From contig JAFIFZ010000037.1 of assembly GCA_020831775.1 (NCBI GenBank), positions 1 to 53,380 of the forward strand: 53,380 nucleotides of DNA, read 5' to 3'. Shown piece after piece: positions 8,553 through 15,452 of this stretch; the first letter of the stretch is position 1; each line of letters starts with the position of its first letter. Under the pieces are notes generated by a model. It searched no databases. It was not told the DNA's origin and was given only the letters and a program-made list of their open reading frames with translations. This DNA is from Phycisphaerales bacterium (GTDB lineage: Bacteria; Planctomycetota; Phycisphaerae; Phycisphaerales; UBA1924). Position numbers and translations under genes: made by a program.

Positions 8553-9233
8553 ATGACCGAGCCGACCCCGCCCGACAGACAGCCCGACAGACCGACCAGC
8601 GAGCCCGCCAGAAAGCCGCACGAATTCGCCGCCACAAGAGACTGGCCCGGCTACTTCGAAGCCGTCGCGGGCACGGGCCCCAGGGAAACGCTCCTGCGGG
8701 CGCTGGAGATCTTCGTGCCCCCCATCGACCCGGATGCCCCGCCCCTGGCCATCGACCTCGGCTGCGGCGAGGGCCGCGACACCCAGCACCTCCTGGGCCT
8801 CGGCTGGCGCGTCCTCGCCATCGACGGGCACCCCGACGCGATCAGGCGCATCCGCGAGATCCGCCGCCTCGCCGACAACCCACGCCTGACACTGCTGGAA
8901 CTCCCCTTCGAGTCCGTCGAGCAGCTCCCCGCCTGCGACCTGCTCAACAGCAGCTTCTCGCTCCCATTCTGCCCGCCCGAGCACTTCGCCCGCCTCTGGG
9001 CGGAGCTCCTGGCCGCCATGAAGCCCGGCGCGATCTTCGCCGGCCAACTCTTCGGCGACCGCGACGACTGGGCAAGCCTCCCCGACCGCGCCCACCACAC
9101 CAGAGACCAAGCCCTCGACCTGCTCAAAGACTTCGACATCGACATGTTCAAAGAAGAAGAACGCGACGGCGAAGACGCATCAGGCACGCCAAAGCACTGG
9201 CATGTCTTCCACATCGTCGCACGCAAGCGCTGA
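8553..9233 (+). CDS. Class I SAM-dependent methyltransferase
   Basis: The product has 226 residues. The SAM-binding motif I is clear: AIDLGCGEGRDTQHLL followed by WRVLAIDGHPDAI, with the acidic residue that binds the ribose. The overall layout resembles TehB-like small-molecule methyltransferases, but the substrate cannot be deduced. ATG 8553 has GAGGA 8 nt upstream; ATG 8538 is the alternative and would overlap the start codon of the divergent UbiD gene. The first 28 residues are Pro/Arg-rich and look disordered. After the stop there is no hairpin terminator, only a C-rich tract shared with the convergent proC gene. Confidence 0.85.
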   Translation: MTEPTPPDRQPDRPTSEPARKPHEFAATRDWPGYFEAVAGTGPRETLLRALEIFVPPIDPDAPPLAIDLGCGEGRDTQHLLGLGWRVLAIDGHPDAIRRIREIRRLADNPRLTLLELPFESVEQLPACDLLNSSFSLPFCPPEHFARLWAELLAAMKPGAIFAGQLFGDRDDWASLPDRAHHTRDQALDLLKDFDIDMFKEEERDGEDASGTPKHWHVFHIVARKR

Positions 9234-9310
9234 CAGGGTCACCCGCAACCTTGACGCCGACCTCTGAGCGCAGCGAAGAGTCGGGTCGCCCCCATTTCCC
9301 CTGATTCTCG

Positions 9311-9334
9311 CCTGCTCACCTGCTCACCTGCTCG
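9311..9334. repeat. Short tandem repeat, 9-bp unit
   Basis: The unit CTGCTCACC is repeated about 2.6 times just downstream of the methyltransferase gene. It is too short to be a functional array. Confidence 0.6.
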
Positions 9335-9352
9335 ACCCTCCCGCGGGGCCAA

Positions 9353-9430
9353 AGCCCCCCCCCCCACACCCCACGCCCCCCCCCACCCACCCCCGCCCCG
9401 GAGGCGCCCCCCACCCCCCCCCCCGCCCCA
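9353..9430. other. C-rich tract between convergent genes, G-quadruplex potential on the minus strand
   Basis: About 78 bases are almost pure C, with many runs of four to thirteen. The opposite strand therefore carries many G-runs with one- to few-base spacers. The tract directly follows the proC stop codon, so it would be transcribed as G-runs in the proC 3' untranslated region. It may act as a transcription block between the convergent methyltransferase and proC genes. Confidence 0.6.
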
Positions 9431-10297
9431 TCACCCCTCGCGCGCCAACTCCGCCCCCCTCGCCTTCGCCGCACGCAACGCCTCGACCACCGTCTCGAAC
9501 ATCCCCGACTCCTCCATCACCCCGATCGCCGCGGCCGTCGTCCCGCCCGGGCTCGTCACCGCCCGGCGCAACGCGCCCGGCTCCTGGCCCGACTGCTCCA
9601 TGAGCCCCGAAGCCCCCGCGACCGTCTGGCGCACGATCTGCTCGGCGGTCTCCGGGTCAAAGCCCATCCTCGCCGCCGCCGCGGCCATCGCCTCGGCCAG
9701 ATAGAACACATACGCCGGCCCAGACCCCGCAACAGCCGTAAACGCGTCCATCTGCTGCTCGCCGATCCGCACCACCTCGCCGATGGCCGAGAACAGCTTC
9801 TCCGCGACCGCGGCGTCTTCCTCCTTCGCCCCGTCGCCCACCGCCACCGCGCTCATCCCCAACCCGATCGACACCGGCGTGTTGGGCATCACCCGCACCA
9901 CACGCAGCCCCGGCCCGAGCGTCCGGTGCACCTTCCCCGAAGGCGTCCCCGCAAGGATCGAGAGCACCGCTCGCCCGGAATCCGACAGACGCCCGCCCAA
10001 CTCCTCGCCGAGCCCCGCCAGCGCCTGCGGCTTGATCGCCAGCAGCACCACGCCACGCCCCGCAGCCTGCTCGATCCCTTCCAGCCGCTCGATCGCCTCC
10101 ATCGCGGTCGGGGCGGCGTGCGCAAACCGCTCCCGCTTGGCCGGATCGGGGTCGGCGACAACCACGCGCTCCGGGTCGAGCACGCCCCGGCGCACGCCCC
10201 CGTCGTAGATCGCCCGGGCCATGTTGCCCCCGCCGATAATCGCCAACGCCGGCGTCGACCCCCGTGCGCCGCCCTTTGATCCGCGCTTTTCGCTCAT
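9431..10297 (-). CDS. proC: Pyrroline-5-carboxylate reductase
   Basis: ProC reduces 1-pyrroline-5-carboxylate to L-proline with NAD(P)H, the last step of proline synthesis, in the cytoplasm. The 288-residue product has the Rossmann glycine motif GGGNMA (22-27), the central AVAGSGPAYVF signature and the C-terminal substrate-binding region TVAGASGLM and TSPGGTTAAAI. Length is normal. ATG 10297 is used; an in-frame upstream ATG at 10360 would add 21 residues and nearly reach accA. No Shine-Dalgarno sequence is evident; TACTGT 6 nt upstream of the ATG could be a -10 element giving a leaderless transcript. It is divergent from accA (69 nt) and unlinked to other proline genes. Confidence 0.93.
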   Translation of the reverse strand: MSEKRGSKGGARGSTPALAIIGGGNMARAIYDGGVRRGVLDPERVVVADPDPAKRERFAHAAPTAMEAIERLEGIEQAAGRGVVLLAIKPQALAGLGEELGGRLSDSGRAVLSILAGTPSGKVHRTLGPGLRVVRVMPNTPVSIGLGMSAVAVGDGAKEEDAAVAEKLFSAIGEVVRIGEQQMDAFTAVAGSGPAYVFYLAEAMAAAAARMGFDPETAEQIVRQTVAGASGLMEQSGQEPGALRRAVTSPGGTTAAAIGVMEESGMFETVVEALRAAKARGAELAREG

Positions 10298-10366
10298 GGG
10301 GCGACAGTACTCCCCGCCGGAGGGGCCGGGCTCGATCTCCACCCCCGCCAGCGCCAACAATCGCCC

Positions 10367-11431
10367 ATGGCCTCGTTCTACACCCTTGATTTCGAGAAGC
10401 CCGCCACCGAAGTCGAACGCCGCCTCGCCGAGGCGCGCCGGAGGCTCGCCGACGCAGAGGCGAACCGCCTCCGTCCGCCGCCCTCCGCCCCGAGCCCGTT
10501 CCCGGCGCTCGATGAGGCGGAGGCCCCGGTCGACACCCCGGACCCCGGCCTCTTACGGACCGAGATCGACGAACTCGCCGCAGAACGCAGACGCCTCCTC
10601 GAGGCCGCCTACACCAACCTCAGCCCGTGGAACACCGTCCGCGTCGCCCGCCACCCCGAACGCCCCCACTCCCGCGAGTACATCGACGCGTTCTGCCGCG
10701 ACTTCTGCGAGCTCCACGGCGACCGGCGCTACGGCGACGACCCCGCCATCATCACCGGCTTCGGTCGCATCGGCCCCCACAAGTGCCTCATCGTCGGCCA
10801 CCAGAAGGGCCGCAACACCCAGGAAAAACTCGCCTGCCACTTCGGCTGCGCCCACCCCGAGGGCTACCGCAAGGCCCTGGCCAAGATGAAGCTCGCCGAG
10901 AAGTACGGCGTCCCGGTCGTCACCCTTGTCGACACACCGGGCGCTTACCCCGGCCTCGGCGCCGAAGAGCGCGGCCAGGCCGAAGCGATCGCCGTCAACC
11001 TCCGCGAGATGTCGCGCCTCCGCGTGCCGATCGTGAGCATCGTCATCGGCGAGGGGGGCTCGGGCGGGGCGCTGGGCATCGCCGTCGCCGACCGCGTCGC
11101 GATGCTCCAGCACGCCTGGTACTCGGTCATCAGCCCCGAGGGGTGCGCCGCGATCCTCTGGAAGCAGGCCAACGAGTCGACCAACCGGGCCGCCGCCGAC
11201 GCCCTCCGCCTCACCGCCGCCGACAACCTCCGCCTCGGGATCATCGACGACATCATCGACGAGCCGCTCGGCGGCGCCCACCGCGACAAGACCGGTGCCG
11301 CCCAGCGCGTCGAGCGGTGGATCGTCGACCAGCTCCAAGACCTCAAGACAATGGATGCGGACACGATCGTCCGCAAGAGGTACGACCGCTTCCGCAAGAT
11401 CGGCGCGTTCAGGGAGGCCGAAGGCGTCTGA
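10367..11431 (+). CDS. accA: Acetyl-CoA carboxylase carboxyltransferase subunit alpha
   Basis: AccA forms, with AccD, the carboxyltransferase that moves carboxyl from biotin on AccB to acetyl-CoA, giving malonyl-CoA for fatty-acid synthesis. The 354-residue product starts with the family-type LDFEKP and helical region, has a Pro-rich linker around residues 44-62 that makes it slightly longer than the usual 315-325, and then a crotonase-like domain. Conserved stretches seen are HGDRRYGDD, GHQKGR, DTPGAYPG, and GEGGSGGALGIA, whose glycines form the oxyanion hole, followed by WYSVISPEGCAAILW. accD, accB and accC are not in the window. Confidence 0.95.
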   Translation: MASFYTLDFEKPATEVERRLAEARRRLADAEANRLRPPPSAPSPFPALDEAEAPVDTPDPGLLRTEIDELAAERRRLLEAAYTNLSPWNTVRVARHPERPHSREYIDAFCRDFCELHGDRRYGDDPAIITGFGRIGPHKCLIVGHQKGRNTQEKLACHFGCAHPEGYRKALAKMKLAEKYGVPVVTLVDTPGAYPGLGAEERGQAEAIAVNLREMSRLRVPIVSIVIGEGGSGGALGIAVADRVAMLQHAWYSVISPEGCAAILWKQANESTNRAAADALRLTAADNLRLGIIDDIIDEPLGGAHRDKTGAAQRVERWIVDQLQDLKTMDADTIVRKRYDRFRKIGAFREAEGV

Positions 11432-11489
11432 AGCCAGCGCCGTATACGCGGAAATCCCTCCGGTAGGAACCGGACAGATGGTATCCATC

Positions 11490-11518
11490 TTGACATTGCG
11501 TCCCCGTATCTGTACGCT
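11490..11518 (+). promoter_or_regulatory. Predicted sigma-70 promoter for the DksA-like/lspA operon
   Basis: A perfect -35 TTGACA (11490-11495) is separated by 17 nt from the weaker -10 TACGCT (11513-11518). The inferred start is near 11525, leaving a leader of about 70 nt before the GTG at 11595. Confidence 0.6.
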
Positions 11519-11594
11519 CCCGCCGAAATCTCGGGCGGGGTGAAGGGTTGTGTTTGGACTCTCCCGGCCGACCCGCCATAGGTGAGTCCGCACC

Positions 11595-12554
11595 GTGTCC
11601 AAAAAGAAATCGTCCACCAGCAAGAAGACTCCCCCGAAAAAGGGTGCGTCTGCTGCGTCCGCCAAGCGTGTGACGAAGAAAAAGACCGTCTCCAAGAAGT
11701 CTTCGGTCCGGAAGGTCGGCAAGAAGTCTGCCTCCAAGGGCGCCGGCCCGGCAAAGAAGAAGGCCGGCACGAAGACCTCCGCCAAAAAGGCGACGACCAA
11801 GAAAGCCGCTTCGAAGAAGGCCGCCTCCAAGAAGACTTCAACTAAGAAGTCCTCGGCCAAGAAGCCGGCCCAGAAGAAGCCCGTCAAGGCCGCCACCAAG
11901 AAGACATCGAAGAAGGTCGAGACCAAGGCGGCCCCTCCCGCGGCCGCCAAGCAGGGTCAGGCCGCCCAGAAGGACGACCCCAAGAACCGCAAGGGCATCA
12001 CCGTCGTCCAGCAGAAGCGGTCTCGCCCCTCCCGGCCCAAGCAGACGACCAACTACGGCGCCGCCTCCGCCGGGCGCCTCAGCGGCCTGCCCCGCAAGCC
12101 CATGATCCCCTCGGGCCCCGACGCCCCGGCCCAGGTCAAACAGGGCGCCAGCGAGGCCGATGACGGGCCCCGCAAGAGCCCGTTCAACAAACGACAGCTC
12201 GCCAAGTACCGCAAGGTGCTCCTGGAAAAGCGGGCGATCCTCGTCGGCGAGCTCAACGACCTCGAAGAGGGCGCCCTGCGGGGCTCGTCGGGCTCGCTCA
12301 GCCACCTGCCCCAGCACATGGCCGAGCAGGGCTCGGAGATGGCCGACCAGTCCCTCTCGCTCAACCTCGCGGCCACCGAGCGATCCCTGATCAAGGAGAT
12401 CGACGAGGCGCTGCAGCGGATCGAGAACAAGACCTTCGGCATCTGCGAGCTGACGGGCCGGCCCATCCGCCCAGAGCGTCTGGAAGAGCTCCCATGGACC
12501 CGCTATTCGATCGACGCCGCACGAGAGCTTGAGCGCAGGTCGATGCCCCGGTGA
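11595..12554 (+). CDS. DksA/TraR-like protein with N-terminal histone-H1-like Lys/Ala-rich tail
   Basis: The 319-residue product has two parts. Residues 1 to about 115 are dominated by Lys, Ala, Ser and Thr in KK(A/T/S) repeats like the tail of histone H1 or of bacterial Hc1-type proteins, and a disordered linker continues to about 190. The C-terminal part (about 195-319) has the DksA coiled coil (LSLNLAATERSLIKEIDEALQRIE) and the start of the zinc-finger region (FGICELTGRPI). Only Cys284 of the four zinc ligands remains; the second pair reads YSIDAA. DksA proteins enter the RNA polymerase secondary channel. Here DNA binding plus polymerase binding is inferred. The start is GTG with AGGTGAG upstream. 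The stop overlaps the lspA start (GTGA), so the two are translationally coupled. Confidence 0.88.
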   Translation: MSKKKSSTSKKTPPKKGASAASAKRVTKKKTVSKKSSVRKVGKKSASKGAGPAKKKAGTKTSAKKATTKKAASKKAASKKTSTKKSSAKKPAQKKPVKAATKKTSKKVETKAAPPAAAKQGQAAQKDDPKNRKGITVVQQKRSRPSRPKQTTNYGAASAGRLSGLPRKPMIPSGPDAPAQVKQGASEADDGPRKSPFNKRQLAKYRKVLLEKRAILVGELNDLEEGALRGSSGSLSHLPQHMAEQGSEMADQSLSLNLAATERSLIKEIDEALQRIENKTFGICELTGRPIRPERLEELPWTRYSIDAARELERRSMPR

Positions 12555-13309
12555 CACCGGACCGGAATCCAAAGCCCGGGCCGTCGGATCGGCCGTCCGC
12601 CTTGACGGTCGAGACCCCCGCGTTGCGCAGCAAACGGGCCTGGGCCGTCTTCCTGAGCATCGCCGTCTTCGCCCTGATCGCCGACCTCTGGAGCAAGGAC
12701 CTCGCCTTCCGGTTCGTCCACGACCGCCCGGTCGTCGTCGAGCGCGAGGCCGTGCTCGAACTCGGGCCGCGCCGACTCAACGAGATCATCGACGCCCAGA
12801 CCGGCTACCGCGAGCCGGTCGTCGTCGTCCCCCACATCCTCGAATTGACGCTGGTGCTCAACCCCGGCGCGGTCTTCGGCATCGGCGCGGGGCAACGCTG
12901 GATCTTCGTCTTCTTCACGCTGATCGCGATGGGCTTTGTGACTTGGGCCTTTGGCACATGGACCAACGCGAAGCAGTGGCCCGCCCACGCCTGCGCCGGC
13001 CTGCTCGTCGGGGGCGGGCTGGGCAACCTCTACGACCGGCTCGTCTACGCCTGCGTCCGCGACTTCCTCCACCCCCTGCCGACCGCGACGATCCCGGGCA
13101 CGGGCGGACGCCCCCTCTGGCCCTATGTCTCCAATGTCGCCGACGCGTTTCTCATCGTCGGCATCGTCGGGCTCGTTCTCTTCGCCTGGTTCGGCGGTCC
13201 TCAGCCCGCCCGCGAGCGAGTGAACATCAACGGCGACGCCCCGAACGAGGATGACTCCAGCGCAAACGACCCACCGGACGACAAAGGCCCCGGGAACGAT
13301 CAGGCGTAG
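12551..13309 (+). CDS. lspA: Lipoprotein signal peptidase (signal peptidase II)
   Basis: LspA is the inner-membrane aspartyl protease that removes signal peptides from diacylglyceryl prolipoproteins. Hallmarks are seen in order: DLWSKDLA in the first helix, NPGAVFGI, GGGLGNLYDRL with VRDF (first catalytic Asp) and NVADAFLIVG (second catalytic Asp). Four membrane helices are evident. At 252 residues it exceeds the usual 160-190 because of an inserted extracytoplasmic segment (about 55-95), an insert between the VRDF and NVAD motifs, and an acidic, disordered C-terminal tail of about 35 residues. The GTG start overlaps the TGA of the DksA-like gene. Its 3' end overlaps the convergent gene at 13300 by 10 bp. 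Confidence 0.93.
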   Translation: MTPDRNPKPGPSDRPSALTVETPALRSKRAWAVFLSIAVFALIADLWSKDLAFRFVHDRPVVVEREAVLELGPRRLNEIIDAQTGYREPVVVVPHILELTLVLNPGAVFGIGAGQRWIFVFFTLIAMGFVTWAFGTWTNAKQWPAHACAGLLVGGGLGNLYDRLVYACVRDFLHPLPTATIPGTGGRPLWPYVSNVADAFLIVGIVGLVLFAWFGGPQPARERVNINGDAPNEDDSSANDPPDDKGPGNDQA

Positions 13310-14247
13310 CTCGTCGCCTTAGCCCGGATCTCGTCGATCACGCCCCGGACCTCCTCGGCCATCCGGGAGTTGGGGAACGACTCGATGATCCGCTCGCCCA
13401 GCTCGGCCGCGTGGCGCCAGCGCCGGTCGTGCACCGCCAGTTTGAACTGCGCCCCGAGGTTGTCGCGGGCCTTGCCGATGACGCCTCGGGCGACCTCTTC
13501 GTAGCGTTTGCCCTCCGCCTCGGTGAGGTAGGCGTCGAGCTCCTTGAGCAGGTTCATCGCGTCGTCGACGCGTTCTTCCTTGGCGGCCATGAGGAACCGC
13601 CGCTCCAGCTCGGACTTGTACTCGTGGCGGGCGCGGTGCACGCGGTGGCGGAGACCGTCGACCTTCGGCGAATCGGGGTAGAGCCGGATGATGCGTGCCG
13701 CCTCGACCTCTGCCGCGTCCCACCGGCGGGCCTGGAGGAGCTTCTCGACGCCCTCGATCGCCATCGGGATGCGTCGGTTCATCGACTCGTACCGGGCCGC
13801 CTCGATCTTCTCTCTGAACGCCTCGGCGTCGGAGCGGTAGCCGAAGCGTTCGGCGAGCTCCTTGATGAGCACCATCGCGGCGTCGTAGTCCTCGGCGAGG
13901 ATGTCCTCCTGGATCGCCTTGCGGAGCAGCTCACGCTCGTTGCGCCTGTTGAGCACGCGTCGGGCGTCCTCGCTGAGGGCCTGCTGGCGCACGAGCGAGT
14001 CCATCGCCTCTGTCAGTTTGTCGAGGTCGCGGGAGCTCCCTCCCCCCGAGAGGGTCAGGAGCAGGACCGGGGCGCACGCTCCGACGATCGCAAGTGCGAG
14101 CAGACCGATCGCGAAGATCGTCAGGTCGCGTTCGAGCGCCCCGTAGCTGAGGACCGCGACGGCGACGACCGCCGCGGTGGCGAACATCCATACCGCAGCC
14201 TTCGGGCTGATCAGTTCCGAACCCCCGCCGTTGCCGGTGCTGGCCAT
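13300..14247 (-). CDS. Membrane-anchored tetratricopeptide-like protein
   Basis: The product has 315 residues. Two hydrophobic helices near the N-terminus (about 15-35 and 42-66) anchor it in the membrane. The rest is charged and alpha-helical, with repeats of the type LLQARRWDAAEVEAARII and RRWRHAAELGERIIESFPNS that look like degenerate tetratricopeptide repeats. It is probably a scaffold for protein interactions at the membrane; no enzyme motif is seen. ATG 14247 has GGAGAAA upstream; an in-frame ATG at 14301 is less likely. The cupin gene lies 78 nt upstream on the same strand and may be co-transcribed. Confidence 0.75.
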   Translation of the reverse strand: MASTGNGGGSELISPKAAVWMFATAAVVAVAVLSYGALERDLTIFAIGLLALAIVGACAPVLLLTLSGGGSSRDLDKLTEAMDSLVRQQALSEDARRVLNRRNERELLRKAIQEDILAEDYDAAMVLIKELAERFGYRSDAEAFREKIEAARYESMNRRIPMAIEGVEKLLQARRWDAAEVEAARIIRLYPDSPKVDGLRHRVHRARHEYKSELERRFLMAAKEERVDDAMNLLKELDAYLTEAEGKRYEEVARGVIGKARDNLGAQFKLAVHDRRWRHAAELGERIIESFPNSRMAEEVRGVIDEIRAKATSYA

Positions 14248-14325
14248 CTTGGTTTCTCCGCGTTTGTCTGCGTTTGCCTGGGGGGCGCACGACCGCCCCA
14301 TCGGCTCGGGACCGCTCCGGGGCGT

Positions 14326-14691
14326 TCAACTGCCCGGGGTCGGGTCCCCGCACTGTCGTTCAACGGGAACGAGGCAGAGGAATTGCAGCCCCTGGTCTTT
14401 GGCCCGGAACTGGTGCTCGTGGTCGGCGGGGATGTACACGACATCCCCGGCCTTGAGTTCCCGGTAGGCGCCAGCGAGCAGGACCTCGCCCCCGCCGGAG
14501 ACGACGAAGACCTCGTGCTCGTAGTCGTGGGCGTGCCTGGGGGTGTGGCCCCCGGCCTCGACCTTGAAGTGTCGCAGGGCGAAATTCGCCGCGCCGTCCT
14601 CGCGCCCGACCATGACCGCCATCGACGCGCCCTTGACCCCTTCCATCTGGACGGGGCTCATCGGGGTCTCGTTGATGTTGCGGATCAGCAT
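14326..14691 (-). CDS. Single-domain cupin protein
   Basis: This 121-residue protein is one cupin barrel. Motif 1 is clear: a Gly, then His53-x-His55 and Glu60, then Gly67, which together form a metal site. Motif 2 is present in GDVVYIPADHEH with His93. Such small cupins may be metal-dependent enzymes or sensors; the substrate cannot be told from sequence. TGGAG precedes the ATG. The gene is divergent from the MBL hydrolase gene (47 nt). Confidence 0.88.
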   Translation of the reverse strand: MLIRNINETPMSPVQMEGVKGASMAVMVGREDGAANFALRHFKVEAGGHTPRHAHDYEHEVFVVSGGGEVLLAGAYRELKAGDVVYIPADHEHQFRAKDQGLQFLCLVPVERQCGDPTPGS

Positions 14692-14738
14692 GGCGGCTCC
14701 ACTTCTGGCTCGCTGGAGATTGTACTACCCTCCGCCCG

Positions 14739-15422
14739 ATGCCACCGGAAACCAACCCATCAGCCTCCCGCCCCCGTGTCGAGGGGGTCCCCCTCGGCCC
14801 GTTCCAGACCAACTGCTACCTCGTCTGGAACCCCGCCGAGGGCGGGGATCATCCCGAATGCTGGATCATCGACGCGGGGTACGACCCCTCACCCCTGCTG
14901 GCGCTGATCCGCAAGCACGGCCTCCGCCCGACGCGTCTGATCCTCACCCACGCCCACGCGGACCACATCGCGGGGGTCGCCGATGTGCTTTCGGCCCTGG
15001 GCGAGAAGATCCCGGTGATGCTGCACCCTGCAGAAGATCGTTGGCTCAACGATCCGGCCCTCAATCTTTCTGAGGGCATGGGCATCCCCATCACGGCCCC
15101 GGGCCCGGACGAGCCGCTGAACGATGGCGATGAGCTGACCCGCGGCAGCGAGACCTGGAAGGTGATCCACACGCCCGGCCACTCGCCGGGCGGGGTCACG
15201 CTCTACCACGCCGGCTCGAAGCAGGCGCTGGTGGGCGACACGCTCTTTGCCGGTTCGATCGGGCGGTACGACTTTCCGACATCCGACGCCGCGGCTTTGG
15301 AAGATTCGATCAAGCGGAAGCTCTATGCCCTGCCCGACGAGACGGTCGTCTACCCCGGGCACGGGCCGACGACGACGATCGGCGAGGAAGCGGCGCACAA
15401 CCCGTTCGTGCGTCGGGGCTGA
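14739..15422 (+). CDS. Metallo-beta-lactamase-fold hydrolase, glyoxalase II-like
   Basis: The 227-residue enzyme has the binuclear metal motif HAHADH (71-76), then HTPGHSPG, the bridging Asp in LVGDTLFAGSIGR and the final metal His in YPGHGP. The spacing and the FAGSIGR stretch resemble the YcbL/GloB-like subgroup, which hydrolyses thioesters such as S-lactoylglutathione, but the physiological substrate is not determined. Length is normal for that subgroup. There is no Shine-Dalgarno sequence before the ATG. mutS follows 30 nt downstream on the same strand, so the two may be transcribed together. Confidence 0.88.
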   Translation: MPPETNPSASRPRVEGVPLGPFQTNCYLVWNPAEGGDHPECWIIDAGYDPSPLLALIRKHGLRPTRLILTHAHADHIAGVADVLSALGEKIPVMLHPAEDRWLNDPALNLSEGMGIPITAPGPDEPLNDGDELTRGSETWKVIHTPGHSPGGVTLYHAGSKQALVGDTLFAGSIGRYDFPTSDAAALEDSIKRKLYALPDETVVYPGHGPTTTIGEEAAHNPFVRRG

Positions 15423-15452
15423 GGCACGGCGCATCTACGACAGGCAGGGCCG

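Noticed and set aside
9311-9334. Tandem 9-bp repeat as a CRISPR or regulatory array
   Set aside because: Fewer than three units and no spacers; no cas gene is present.
10298-10310. TACTGT six bases before the proC start as proof of a leaderless transcript
   Set aside because: No -35 element at the proper distance; one hexamer is not enough, so it is only mentioned in the gene entry.
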